Shown: positions 33,701 to 46,593 of the stretch, piece by piece
Layout: the number at the start of each line of letters is the position of its first letter
Numbering within the stretch: the stretch's first letter is position 1
Origin: Branchiostoma floridae
Lineage: Eukaryota > Chordata > Leptocardii > Amphioxiformes > Branchiostomatidae
Direction: 5' to 3'
Length of the DNA: 64,000 nt
Assembly: GCF_000003815.2 (NCBI RefSeq)
Contig: NC_049980.1
Location: 15,054,932 to 15,118,931 of the forward strand
Program-made: the position numbers and the translations under genes
Notes under the pieces: model-generated
The model's database searches: none
What the model saw: the letters and a program-made list of their open reading frames with translations, nothing else
Told to the model about the DNA's origin: nothing

Positions 33701-35084
33701 TGCAGACGAAAAGCTCTGGTTGGCTCTCGTATTTCTACAGTTGGTTTTCAATATTGAATGTCAGGGAGACCGTAGGTAAAGAATTCCGTAATCAAATTCT
33801 TTCACAAGAAAAAAAAAGAAGAATGGAGTTTTGTGATATTGCTTGGGCGGTAAGTACCCATGATTTATCCACCCTGTACTTCTGACGTTCCCTGGGCAAT
33901 CTCTCAGCATGACAGAACATAATGAGCTACACCTCCAGAGGGCTGTAGATCACGAAAATGTTCCTTCATTCCATTTCAATACTGATGCTGAGTAAGTACA
34001 TAGTAGGCGGTTAGAAATGAAAAATGTAACGTTCCCGTCAGCAATAATGGCTGTTTGTACGTACATGTACTCTAGTAGTCCAATGACTGAAAGACATATT
34101 TCATAACCGCATTTTGAAGAAGTATCCAATAACAAGCATGCATCATAACTTTCCAGCTTGTCGGTACATTTTTCGACATTATTTTCAGACCTCATGGTAG
34201 GGAAATTGTCATCAGGAAGTTCCTGTTATCGTGTGTCTACTGCACGATTGATCGCGTCACATATCCTGTAATTGAATCAAGACGACAAATTCTCTCCTAA
34301 GAGGCTTGTAAATGTCGAACGTACACCACCGGATATTCATCATCGTCGTCACAGAAGGATTTCCAAACCCGCCTCGTTGGAGACATTATCATCGGTCAGA
34401 GCGGCACTGCCACGCGGTAATCAAGACCGAGACCACCCTCGCGCTGGCAGGGAGCAAAGGTCCCGGCGATAGTCAACTGATTACGTCGTCATGAGGGAGT
34501 TGTCTGCCCGGCAAGTCTACTCGAGCCACAGCCGGAGAGAGAACAGAATTACCGTGCGGATTATGGGGCATTTACTCGCTATTTACCATTTCCCTAATTA
34601 CGGAGCCGGGCCAAATCGCCTTAATATTAGGTATTGATATATTTGAAGCTTGCGTCGCTCGACGCTTTCCATTCATTTCGTATTAGTTTATTCCAAACTC
34701 ATATACCACAAGGAATTGCCACAAGCTGTGGAATAACTTTTTTTGGTCATATTTCGACATCATTAAAGCTCATTTTGTTCCAAGTTATGCTTCTGCATAT
34801 ATCGTAAGTAATGGTGCTACTCTGAATACACATAGTTAATACTTCATTTTTACTTCTAGTAAATGTCATGAATATTTACCTACCAAAACGTATTTCATTT
34901 TACAGTACTTTATGTTTGAACAAACTTAAGAATCATTGATATCATGGAATGCCTGAGCATATATCACCGTCAAATTGAGGACGTTGACCTTTAAAAAAAC
35001 TGAAAACGCTGCTCTGTGGGCGCCAAGTGTCATGTCATATTCGCTTCATTTGTTGCCTTGTCAGTGATGATATATGCGCTACCA

Positions 35085-35340
35085 AACCTAGCTGCTGCAG
35101 CAATGCCCGTCCATGGGTGGTGATCACTGAGCGATCTTACAGCGACCAAAATTGGATTCGTGTGGCCATTGATTGCACAATTGAAATATGGCGCACGAAG
35201 TAAAAGTATTATCTAAAAGAGGTTAGAATACATAAACTTTTATTTTTAAAAATCGTTCACAATCTATGAATCTGTTTAAGCGACCTATCGTATCTTAAGT
35301 CTCTCCGCGGTCTCAGCCTCTAGTAGAAGGGTGTGTAACA
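35085..35340 (+). repeat. MITE-like repeat (CCACTAGA family)
   Basis: Contains ATTGCACAATTGAAATATGG and GAAGTAAAAGTATT, and ends GCCTCTAGTAGAAGGGTGTG, parallel to the element at 40400-40606. GATCACTGAGCGATCTTACAGCGACC near 35120 is the family's GCGATC/AGCGACC motif. Confidence 0.45.
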
Positions 35341-35997
35341 TGCAGAGAGTGCCGCCTTTATTCCACGACAGGAGCGCCGGCTACTTTATGAAGAAAGTTT
35401 GAGAATATGAGACCCATTTTTGTAACTTCTCGACTTCCCGACGCACCATCAATCATCACCATGACAACCATGACTGATGCACTCATTTGTCGTTATCTAA
35501 ACAATTAGCGCACGCCCCCTGACTAATGTACAATCCTGTCGCGTGTGAACGTTGAGGCGTCACGTTGATGGAACAGAAGATAGCTACTCATTCCGTGCCA
35601 GCCAGATGAGGTGATGGGGATATCGTGTCTCCACTTCTCCTGGGGTGGGTGACACAAAATGTACAGTTTGGGCCACTGGGGAATCGATGATATCGGCTTG
35701 GCTCGCTCCTGAAAGGTTGGGGAAGACGAGAAATAATACCATGCCGGCGCTAACGGTAGGACTGTGGGCTGACAGCCAGCACAAAACTATTTCTGGAGTC
35801 CAAGCATCGTCCTTACGACCGGCTTGTCTTACCACAAGACGTTTGCCGTAGGGAGATTTACTAGGAGTCTTTGGCCACCATAAGATCTCAAATGTCACCC
35901 TTCAATTACAGCAGTCTCACTATCATGGCCGCAATCATTCACCCTATTTCTGTCTAATTCTTAAATCCGTAATTATTTACCCTTATGAAATCCATAT

Positions 35998-36145
35998 TCT
36001 GGCTAGAGCGTTGGAATCAGAATCAGTAGGTCCTGAGTTCGATACTCGCCATGCCCCTGCCCCCATGACGGCGGAGTGACGCCCACCGAGCCTCACGGCT
36101 AATCTGTCTAAAGGTGCCCAAAACACCTACAGATTTGGTGCTGCC
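35998..36145 (+). repeat. tRNA-derived SINE
   Basis: An RNA polymerase III A-box-like TGGCTAGAGCGTTGG (36000-36014) and B-box GAGTTCGATACTC (36035-36047) are spaced as in a tRNA gene. No acceptor stem or anticodon arm folds, so this is the 5' head of a tRNA-related SINE rather than a tRNA. The body contains GACGCCCACCGAGCCTCACG and AAGGTGCCCAAAACACC. The 3' border is uncertain. Confidence 0.6.
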
Positions 36146-38794
36146 AGTGTGTCAACAAGTGCACACTTGCCACTAAGACCCGTGCTTTTTTTTAAAGATG
36201 TTCCTGGTTGTTGGAAAAAAGACGAGTTTTTCTTTTCTTTTCTTTTTTTTTACAAAAGAGACGAAGTTGAGTTGAGACTTGTTGCAACTATTTCTTACAG
36301 AGACAGGTCTGTAGGAATCTCAGCGCCGTAGTAATAATGTTGCAATAACTCTACAATATAAGGCGCATACAGCTGACAGAAATAACACATGTGATGGGGG
36401 GAGATGAGTGGTTGTGTCTACTTCCATCCATCACTAGTGTTTTGTCTGCTGTTTGACGCTTTTGACAAGTGACATGTTTATTGCAATTACGCGGCTGGAG
36501 TGCCTCTTTTTCTGACCTTTGACTTTGCACAACTTTTACATTGTCTGACCGCTCAAGGAAAGGAGCTCCCAACCGCCAATGTCTATGTGAGCGAAGCTAG
36601 GTATTAAACATCTTTTCAAACTTTGGTAATGTAGTATAATGATTTTTCCCATTTTCTTTACAGACAGCGTGTCAGATAAACACGCCCAAAGATTCACTGA
36701 ATCATCAAACGACCGTGTTCGATCTGTAAACACAATTCGCTGTCTCAGACGAGAAACTAATAAAACGTACATCACAGTAGGCTAATCTCTAAGCCGATTT
36801 ACCGGTGGCATGAGACAGTATCAAAAGCCGGTCAAGTAGTGCCTAGGCGGTTGGACACTACTTGACTGGATGTTGAAACTGGCTTACAAACGTGCCGACG
36901 GTAAAACTGCTTGATGATTAATACTACTTTTAGTAGGCTTGGTGATAGGGGAATTATACCCGCGCGTGGTTAAAGATTTAGTTGTTATCAGCTATACGTT
37001 TTCGTTCACTTGAAGTAATTTGATGTTTGGTAATTAAACTTAGACAACATTAATGAAGTATTACCATCCGGGTATAGGAAATCTCTGCGCATTTCGGACA
37101 CAGTCACATTCATGGCGTCAGTGTAACGGTGCGATTAAGGTACATGAAGGGGGTAGGAGACCCTATCACTGATAGGTCATCCTGCAACCCAAAGTAAATC
37201 TGTGTGACCCGTGATATTTGATCATTGATAAAAAGGTATGATTCAAAAGACAAAACAGGCAAAACAATTTTGAAAAGTGGCCCTTCGGCTATGCAATTCT
37301 CCGAGCGACCTGTCAAACATTTACTCGCTTAAAGGTAGCTCAGCAGTTACAGGCTCAAGTGGAAAATGAAAAATGTATCTGGAGAGTTTTTAGAAAATTC
37401 TACTGTGCTCAGAACATCAATCTTTGTGTGACATGGTTCAATGTTTCTGTTCCTATTTAGGTTTATTTTATTTCGATACATGTGGTATAAGCATTTTCCT
37501 GAAAAAATAGCATATATTTCAGTCGGGTAACTGACTGTTCTTAATGAGCCCACACTAAGTGACTTTCTGTGACGTTCTTCCATCCTATCGCAATCAGTAG
37601 TTCTGGTCTACAAGCTCTATAACGGCGTCACTTAAAAAATCCAAACTCTGTCACATCATATCAGCAACTCAAATTTACAACGTTACATAAATAAACAATC
37701 CATCTTCGACAACATGAAATGAACAAGAAAATCAAGGTCAGCACTTAAACAACCGTGAGTTAGCATTCGACATGGGACAAATGTCAAGTTCGAATTCACT
37801 TGTTAAAACAGCTGTTTACACATATAGGAGGATTAAGGCCTGGTCCAAAGCAAAGGCACTTGAACATATTTCCATTAATTTTGTACAAGATGATTTTCAG
37901 AAACGTATGCCATACCGGACCAATGTAATAAAACATACTAAATAATCGCAATGTATTAGATACATACTGATTAGACAATTTTTCGACTTATCTGCTATCA
38001 ATTCTTCTGCTTATGGTAGTATATCTTTATGTGAAATTCTATATTAGTCGAAAATCTACATTCTATGAGTAGCTAAAGTTAACGTATATCTAGAATGCAA
38101 TAAATTTTTGTCTTCAAGGCAGGCTTCAATATCAAGAATCACTGATGCATATGGTATATTCAACAACTTTCACACATTATGTATCTTGTCGTCGCTTTAG
38201 TCTTCCAAAGTGTCGAGTCTGCTTCTCTTTCATACATTGAATTGAAACTTTCTACTGTACATGTGACTCTCTGGCTGGATCCGAATAGAGAGTTCACCTC
38301 AGGTCTCCACTTTTAGCGGTCACATTCGTCCTATGTTGTCAAAAGAGTTTGAAACCGTAATATTTTCAAGCAGTCCCTGAACCAGCAGAACCATTCAACA
38401 ACAAATTTCTAAGACAGCTCTTTCAGAAACAAACAAAAAAGTTGAACCTTGTAGGGCATATAAAGTACTGTACCAAAGAATGCACTCAGTTTGTCATCAT
38501 AGGACGAGTGTGACGGTGAGCCCGTACTGGTGTAAGGTGGTATCTAACTGCACTGGAGCACCGGTGCGACACTGCGGGGTTCTAAAGACAAATTTCAAAT
38601 AAATTTCAAAGATAAAGGACGAGTTTTCTTACGTTTGGTGTAATTTGTTGTCTTCTAAGTCATACTTTTACGTATCACCCAATATATAGATTATAAAAAA
38701 GCGGCGAAAATAACAGTGCCGCAGTGAACGAACCCCGCAGTGCCACACTGGTGCCCCAAGCGCACCACATTTGCGGGTAGAGTCGCTGTACCGA

Positions 38795-41700
38795 CTAGTA
38801 GGACACATAGTTGAGGGGGAAGTTTCCCATGTCTGCCCGTGCTGCACCCCACATGATGAAGCCGATGATGGTCCCGCCCGCGAACATGGCCGCCACCGCG
38901 AAGAACGAGATGACCACCAGCAGTGCCGTCCCGGACAGACCATGTCCACTGGAATATTACAAACAAAACATGACGTATATTTGCATAATGTAGATAATGA
39001 TAGTAAAGATAGTTAATTCAGAAAAGAACTCCTGGGTCTGAATTATTCGCCAGAAAAGATGTTGCAATACAAAATAATCACAGGAAAGTAATAATAAAAC
39101 TATACATTTTCACAATAATGAAGCAATTCAAAGGATAAAAAAACATTCAGAATATTTTGCAACATTCAACATATACGAATTGATACGTCATATAGCCTTT
39201 ACTCAAGCAACTGGATATTTTCAGGTAACGTTAGCATCAACTACCTCTCGTCAGTTATTGTTTACTCATTGTTAACTCTCCAGAAAATGTAACATTCTTG
39301 CGACATTATTTCATTACCTACCCCTAGGAAGGCAATTTTTGCAAGCCCCAACCTCTACCCGTTCATGGCTCTATGGAGCGCCCTATACTGACCAGTGGGA
39401 CGACTGCCCAAAACCGTGATTTAGTCAGGCTACCAAGATATTATTTTCCAAGATCTAAGGGCAGCAGGAAATGAGGTTCTCCAGCGAGGTCGTGACCTGA
39501 GAAGAGAAGGCGAGATTTACCTCATGCATCTACAGACAGCCTTCTGGACAGATAGGTGCTTACCTGGTACACCCAGCCCCCAAACGGGCACCAAACAGCA
39601 TGATGAGACCCCCGAAGAAGCCAGACGCCATGGACACGCCCTTTACCGTGCCCAGCGTTTGGGAAGAGGCCGCCGAGATCAGCGCACCGACTACGGCCCC
39701 CGCGACGTAAACCACCTGTGGGTATGACAAATGTATACTCAAGTGATGAAATATTCCTGTTCTATTGTGATTCTATCTTCTATCTCTGTAAAAGAGATGT
39801 AAGTGAGATATGTTTTACAGAATTGATACAGCTTGCTCGAGTCGGATATTGATGTTCGCATACATCACCATGCAGTTTATAAATTATTCCCAAGACCTAG
39901 GACGTTATATAGGACGTTCTGCATAACGTCTTTGCCAAGACCAAGTCACAATTTCCTTTCATTTCATGCAATGGTTTTCACTGCAGTGCACCATTTTCTC
40001 ACAGGGAGGCATGGTGTACCAAGCTTTGGTTTTCTGCTTCAAATTCTGAGCTAAATTCAGACAGAGAAGTTTTATTCGGTATTCTGTTCTTCTGAAACAA
40101 GACATAATGTTACTTGTGCACGTAACGATACAGAAAATCTTGTTTGTTCCCTACCTGCCACCAGTTTCCCAAACCGGTCCTGTACCTGCTGAGGTACGGG
40201 GACATGCGCTGCAGTCTGTCGGTCACCAGGACCTGGGACACCACAGTACAGTAGCTACTACTGCCCCCTAGCGTGTCGCCCACGCTCAGCGTGATCACCA
40301 GCTGCAGCAGACCGATGAGGATACCTGGAGAGTGGTAGTAGGCGTAGATAGTTGTGTAATAACGCGCGTACGATTGTTGAAGTGTTCGTGGATCTAGCTA
40401 GCCTCCTTTCCACTAGACGATTACTGCTACGACCGCTAGTACAGCATTTGCGTAACCTTTCATAATTAGAGTATGATACAGGATGTACAAGTATGGTTCA
40501 ACTTAGACAGGTAAAAATTAAAGATCTAATCCTTATCTACGAAATATGCGATATGTCAAATGTTTGGTCGCTCAGCGGCCGCAGCCTCTAGTGGAAGAAC
40601 GTGTAAACCAGAAGCATGGAGGGGCATGAGGGTGTCAGCATCGTATTTATCCTGCCTACACTACGCCGAAGACATCGCCACATTCACAGATAGGTCATTT
40701 CAGATGTCATATTTGTAATTTTGTGAATTATATCTAAAATTGTAAAATTGATAATTCTTTCTTACCTCCTATCCATGGTGGCCAAGCTCTAAGGCTCATG
40801 AAACAAGTCCAGTCTCCGTTGTTTGGTACCTACAAGGTGAAGTGGGCATATTCTATGAGGACTCGAATTGACAAACTGGCATGGTGGCATGCCAAAATCA
40901 TCGAGCTATACTATCAACGCTAATGTAAGAGTAAACGTTACGGACAGAAAGCCTGAGGGTAAGTACGAGGGACTGAAAGAGAATATATAAAGAAGAAATG
41001 ATAGCAGGTGACGTTATAGTAATCTCTATTTTGCATCTTGTGCGTTATTTCATCAAGGTCCACACAAGTGTACCTTTGGTCGCAGAACTGTTCCTCAGCG
41101 ATCGGCATCTAGTTAGAGGGTACCTTACCTGGACACATGACACAGAGCTTGTGTTGACATGTGCGTACTCGCATAGCTCTGTCTCCCAGGGTTTGACGTA
41201 CTCCAAGCCGAAGATGAGGAGTGCAATGGCGAACGTGAAGGCAAAGGACAGAGCGGCATACGGAAGCGGTACCCAGTCGTCAAGGCTGTAGAAAACAGAC
41301 GCCATATAAAATGTATATAGCTGTATAGAAGTATAGATATGTACATATATAGATGTATAGAAGTAGAGATATATGGATATATAGATATATAGATGTATAG
41401 ATGTATTCACTATTTTTAGAGCAGCATGGTCTTCTGCTATACAGTTACACATATATATACGTACATTGGAAACACAGCAAGGTTAAAAAGTACTTTCTAT
41501 ATACTATTGGGGCCTATGCGCAGTCAAAACGACATTTCATTGCAAACACTGAATTTCCTTGTTGTTTTACTTATAATTCAACAACAACGAATGAAATTTT
41601 TACTCTTACGTTGATTAACTTTTTAAGAGAATAGACAAGAAGTACAATTTAAAAGGCGACGTACTGTTTCTTCTTGTAGGGCCCGGTTGGTTTGGTGTAC

Positions 41701-44700
41701 TGCACAACCCATGGCTCAACCGCTGCATACAGCGCAACTCCGACAAGGCAGCCGAGAAGGGTCAATACTGGACAGGACATAAAGACAGATTAATATTGTT
41801 AGCATCATCCTGAATACAGACTTTGCCGTGTGAAACATCATAAACACAAATATCATTTGTCTTACCGATACAAATCAACGCTATGAAACTGCAACTAAAA
41901 TTGGAATATGGTATGATTGAAAAAAAGGTTTTATTGTATAATTATATAGTTGATACTTGTTCATCCATTTCTACGACTTCATTTTATCAAAACTACATCA
42001 CATCCGAATTCCATGCCACTTACGTGCCGAGCCCATCCCCACGCCTGCTCCAACCTGTGCCAACACCATTCCCGGGCACTGCAAAAGAGAAAATCGTAAC
42101 GATTCATCAAAACATATATAAGTTATGAACAGTTGGAAAGAGTGCCTAAATCTATCACCTTGCAGCATATGGATTGGATACCCAAAGTTTAAAACAAAAT
42201 ATGCACATTGCCCTTTCCATCTTTATGTTTTATTTACAAACAACAATGCCCTACTGACCGCCCCGCTGATGGTCATGCCCATGCCGAGCAGCAGCCCTCC
42301 CACCACACTGGTCAGCACGCCCTTCTCCTGATGGTTGATGAAGACCTGGCGGATCTCCTGGAACACGGGCCGGGTCACGGGGAGCAGCGCCATCACACCC
42401 AGGCAGAACAAACCTGTCGCCATGGCAGCCAGGAACGCTTTCATCATGATGAACCGCTGGTACACGAACTGGTCCCGGATGACGTTTGGTTCAAAAACTG
42501 AGAAATGGAAACGTTTAGAGGTCATTTCTTCCTCAGAACACTTAAGCGCCTAGTGGCATGCGTACGTGGTACGAAGAGCAACAGGTTCTATTGCTGTTTT
42601 AGCAGCGAGGTCATTTACGGGAAGCTTAAGGCTTCTATCCTTTCCCTTAAATGTACTTGAGACACATCCTCCAATACGCCCTTCTCCTGGCGACCATGTT
42701 ACGCCGCTTCCGTAAAACGGATGAAGCCCTATAACCAAGATGCCCTTGTCTCCGAGTTACCAACTAATTGGAACTGGGCGCTTAACTTTGAGACTACTAC
42801 CAGTCGCCAATCAACAATTTTTAAGACGATTCAGGTGACACCCATCACCCTTCTTTAGCGTCACTAGAATGAACTGACAGAATAAGTCAATACTAAAGAA
42901 CGACCGAGCACTCGAGGTTACTAACTCGTAATCGTCGTATACAAATCACAGAATTGCAAATCAATGGATAGTTCCCATTAGAAACAAAAAAAATAGCAAG
43001 TTTCTTTTAGCTGAACTTTGTCTCATAATTCCGAAAGGAAACTGACTTCATATAAAACGCCATCACGCCTGATGCTCTACTTTGTCGAAAACTTTCATTT
43101 CCGTAATCCTAAGAAAATGGAGTAATTCTACATATATCTCGACTTACTTGAGCAGTGCAACAATGGGTTGACTGGTGCCCAATGTACACGGAAAATTGGC
43201 TTTTATTATCTATTATGTGACAAGTATATCTAATCGAGTTCATTAGTTCTTTTTTCTGCGCAATATTGTATCATGTCACCGATCATATCATGGTACCTAA
43301 CTCGTAGAATTTACATTTCAAAACTTGCTTGGTCCAAGACACCAAGGACATTATATAGAAGTGTGTCCTTGGTAACCTTGGAGAGACCATTCTATTCAAC
43401 TAATGGTCGCAGGGGACCGGACAGTCTTCGGGAACGAAAAGTATGATCTAAAAAGCAACAAAACACACAGAACGTAAGACGAATTAGTCATGACCCAACC
43501 ATGATTTGTATATATTCTCTAATGAATGCTTTTATATTTCATCCCCGGTTTCATCCCGACCGCGCTCCGGTCCGGAGCATTTATTGTATAAGTGTGTCTA
43601 GGCGCTCTGCATTGCGTCTTTTAAAAACAACTTTCACAGCAAGCCAGCCAGTCGGGCGAGCGATGCACCGTACATAAGGGTAGAGTTACACAGTCAACAG
43701 CCCAATACAATAGTTCTCAAGGACGTTCTTAGGTCAAAGGTTAACGTCCGGGAGCGTGATGTTGTTCCCTGGCGGTGACACGAAAACTGTTGACTCATCG
43801 TGGCGAAGCACGAAATTTTCTACGGACTCTGCGGATTTTCTACGGCATGTAACGTCAGCATCTAGGTATCCAATCAACAATGGGACTTCTTGTTGTTGAG
43901 CAAATATTTATCTGACTTGTCCCATGTCCGGAGACGTATATCTTAACTCCTGCCAATAATCTATGTCTAAAACGACATGGCTTTTGTCTCGATATTGACA
44001 AATAATTGGCGTATACATGTTTGTGGTGTCTACATCATAGATATACAAGACTACTGAGGATATACAACATCTGTCTGAATAGTACGTACATACATCGATG
44101 GAGCTCAGGAATGTCAAGGTCGATATCTTTGGAACAACAACAATGGCTGTATCAGTAGCCTCCAACTTAGTACTGTTTCACTGTTGACATATGGACATGT
44201 GCTATATTTGATACTAGTGCATCAAATTGTCCGAGACAAGTAGAAAGACAATTTATGCACTTATGTTCCAACACAATTTCAGTATGATAAATCATCTAGA
44301 CATTTATAACTCCGAATAACAAACAAAAAATAGCAACTTACTAAGAATAGCAACATGATGAAGTTGTAGAGTGGACGCACAACACGCTATATAATATAGG
44401 ACTGCGATACCATCCAATAGCATTATACAGAGCTTTTGTACAATTGTTACATTTGTATAGTAAAATTTTATTTGACCTGATTTTGTTGTGTCAATGTTAA
44501 TAAATGATTCAATGGACCATTTCTTACCTCTTGTTTTTTCCAGGGCGATGCCAAACAGAATTCCTCCTAAAAAGCACGCCATAATCTTCACACAAACATG
44601 CCACCACTTCTGGCGTTCTTTGGGGTCGCTCTCCAAACTAGCCTTCTCATTTGTAGTATCGGAAAGCGCCTCGTCCTTTTTCCTGTCAGCTTCCGCTGAT

Positions 44701-44843
44701 AATTGGTATTTCTTCTTCGCCATGTCGCTGCTTTCTTCGGTTGTTGTCGTTAAACTTGCCTCCCTGTCAGCCCAGGCCACTACCTTGTCACCACCGACAG
44801 GTGCTTCCGGGTGAACTGGCTGGTGTGAGTCTCTTGTCTGCAT
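38795..44843 (-). CDS. YeeE/YedE-family sulfur (thiosulfate) transporter, 469 aa
   Basis: Nine coding exons join in frame with GT-AG borders: 44528-44843, 42259-42497, 42024-42078, 41665-41767, 41129-41285, 40766-40829, 40155-40324, 39564-39715 and 38795-38948 (stop included), for 1410 nt. The ATG at 44843 is the first after an in-frame stop. Residues 1-80 are hydrophilic. The membrane part carries family hallmarks: GIALEKTRVFEPNVIRDQF (98-115), GMGMTISGACPGMVLAQVGAG (C186), GILIGLLQL and GSSSYCTVV (C337), and FGARLGAGCTSGHGLSG (C417). This is the Sulf_transp domain. Bacterial YeeE/TsuA members move thiosulfate across the inner membrane using conserved cysteines. It is a duplicated, multi-pass protein. 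Thiosulfate as the substrate in this animal is inferred. Confidence 0.85.
40400..40606 (+). repeat. MITE-like element inside a transporter intron
   Basis: Ends TTTCCACTAGA (about 40407-40417) and TCTAGTGGAAG (about 40587-40597) are inverted copies about 200 bp apart. The interior contains TGGTCGCTCAGCGGCCGC. It lies in the intron between exons 40766-40829 and 40155-40324. Related copies are at 30583, 35085, 45225 and about 55000-55335. Confidence 0.55.
41312..41405. repeat. (ATAG/ATAT)n simple repeat in intron
   Basis: Degenerate TATAGATGTATAGAAGTATAG-type repeat directly upstream, in transcript sense, of the exon at 41129-41285. Confidence 0.8.
42498..44527. other. First intron of the sulfur transporter
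   Basis: About 2.0 kb between the 5' exon and the FEPNVIRDQ exon. No embedded gene seen. The frame at 43908-44165 has no recognisable similarity. Confidence 0.5.
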
Positions 44844-45224
44844 AGTCACGCCTCCTCCAGCCTTATTGACCAATCAGATGCTCGCGGATAATCAAGATTG
44901 ACAGTTGGGTGTGGACAAAAGGACAAGACAAGTGATGCCCAGACGTAGTGCAATGCACGAGAGAAAGAACTCACCCTCCGGCAAAGCTTTCCACCATCAA
45001 TTTTTCATGAAACCCATACCCGCGCATGCCTGTCGACTTGGGTTTCTGGTTGGCATTCATGTAGATTACAATAGTATGTCAATAGCTGGTTACAAAGGTT
45101 TTGTTTGCCCTTTGTTCACATCCACGGCTCTGTAATAAACATTGCACACTGTCGCGTTAATGTTTTATAGCACTAGGCAGTGATTACTGAGCAACCACAC
45201 AGAGAACAAATTTGGACTTGTGTA

Positions 45225-45384
45225 GCTAGGGATTTTATGAAAGGAATGTGGCGCCAAATGTAAAATTATGGTTCAACGGACATTAAAGCACTTAAAATGT
45301 TTTGAAAAACGTTCTTGATGCGCGATCTGTAAGCGGTTGCGGGCGCTTAGTGCGTGGTCCCATACTCTAGTGGAAATGAGCCTA
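45225..45384 (+). repeat. MITE-family right-end fragment
   Basis: Contains AAATGTAAAATTATGGTTCA and GATGCGCGATCTGTAAGCGG, and ends CTCTAGTGGAAATGAGCC, matching the right end of the 40400 element. Confidence 0.45.
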
Positions 45385-45812
45385 ACCACAAGAGATCCAG
45401 GCAGATGATGAATCACAGGAGAATAATACAACCTTGTCCATGACATCATACATTTTGAATCCTCTTACTTGATAAGGCTTTAGTGTAGACACTGAGTTAA
45501 GACATAAGTGGACCTCATATTTCATACTTAATAACCACCAAGAATTAAAGAATACTTCATTTTGTCGTGAAAAATTCATTCATCTTTTCTTGATGCCGTC
45601 ATTGCCGTGTATACTAAGTCTCTTCATTAGGACTGTGCTGTCCCGTAATCTCTTAATCTAAAGACTTGCAGTAAGTAGTGACCTTGTTCCCAGCCACACC
45701 GGCCCCCATTTTGGCAATGGTTATGTCATTCTTTTTGTGGAGTATTTTTTCCGTCTCGTATTTGTTATGAACAAGGTCAGTAACATTGTCTTTTATTTCG
45801 GACTAGGACTAT

Positions 45813-46138
45813 NNNNNNNNNNNNNNNNNNNNNNNNNNNNNNNNNNNNNNNNNNNNNNNNNNNNNNNNNNNNNNNNNNNNNNNNNNNNNNNNNNNNNNNN
45901 NNNNNNNNNNNNNNNNNNNNNNNNNNNNNNNNNNNNNNNNNNNNNNNNNNNNNNNNNNNNNNNNNNNNNNNNNNNNNNNNNNNNNNNNNNNNNNNNNNNN
46001 NNNNNNNNNNNNNNNNNNNNNNNNNNNNNNNNNNNNNNNNNNNNNNNNNNNNNNNNNNNNNNNNNNNNNNNNNNNNNNNNNNNNNNNNNNNNNNNNNNNN
46101 NNNNNNNNNNNNNNNNNNNNNNNNNNNNNNNNNNNNNN
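45813..46138. other. Assembly gap (326 N)
   Basis: An unbroken run of N. Reading frames crossing it are artefacts. True gap length is unknown. Confidence 0.99.
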
Positions 46139-46437
46139 AAAAAGAAAAGTTCTAAAGAACTGAATCAAGAAAGAGGCGAAGCTTTGCCAAGGACCAGAAC
46201 TTGACGAAAGCGGATTTGAAACGTTTAGGTGAATCTCTTTCAAAGTTGCAGATTTCAAGGCCAACATAAAATCGTGTGACTGTCTGAGATGCCTCGTGTT
46301 TCACCAATGATGCGATGACGTGATCAGCAAACCGCGATTTGGGCTACTACAACTGTTACCATTCATCACAATAACTTCGCTCTGTGTCAGTGTGTGCATA
46401 GATTAGTCTGTGTAACGCAAACTCCGCTGGGAGTCCA

Positions 46438-46495
46438 GGGCTGATTGGCCCCTCCCCGCGCGGCAATGTAGGACGGGCCAATGAGAAGCGCGATT
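46438..46495. promoter_or_regulatory. CCAAT/GC-rich promoter-like patch
   Basis: An inverted CCAAT box (ATTGG 46444-46448) and a direct one (CCAAT 46478-46482) flank a GC-rich CCCCTCCCCGCGCGG stretch in otherwise AT-rich DNA. It lies between the divergent transporter and LRR genes. Transcription direction and target are unknown. Confidence 0.25.
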
Positions 46496-46552
46496 AAATC
46501 AGGCTATGGATAAATCAGTCATATTGTACACGTGTACGTAACACATGTCTGC

Positions 46553-46593
46553 GATCGAACCAAGGAGGTTAAAAATAACCTCCTTGATCGAAC
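46553..46593. mobile_element. Tiny palindromic insertion with 8-bp duplication, copy 2
   Basis: A 25-bp core (46561-46585) of CAAGGAGGTT, AAAAAT and AACCTCCTT, flanked by GATCGAAC on both sides (46553-46560 and 46586-46593). It has the same core as 30533-30555 but a different flanking 8-mer. Confidence 0.65.

Larger units (their letters stand above)
30726..38790. other. Gene-poor stretch
   Basis: No gene recognised. An open frame at 31013-31372 (119 codons, containing LSGRSEELTRQLNKVEHLF) and one at 33208-33528 have protein-like composition but no family I know and no splice context. 32470-32610 has AATAAACTTAACTTGACTTA on the minus strand, which looks like a LINE 3' tail. SINE and MITE copies are listed separately. 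Confidence 0.4.

Noticed and set aside
36000..36072. A functional tRNA gene
   Set aside because: A and B boxes are present but no acceptor stem or anticodon arm can be folded; SINE is the better explanation.
42377..42381. Plus-strand open frames inside the transporter exons (for example 42208-42501, 38771-39016)
   Set aside because: They are antisense shadows of well-supported minus-strand coding exons.
45737..46267. Long open frames spanning the N run
   Set aside because: They are open only because N codons cannot be stops; the flanking real sequence gives no protein.
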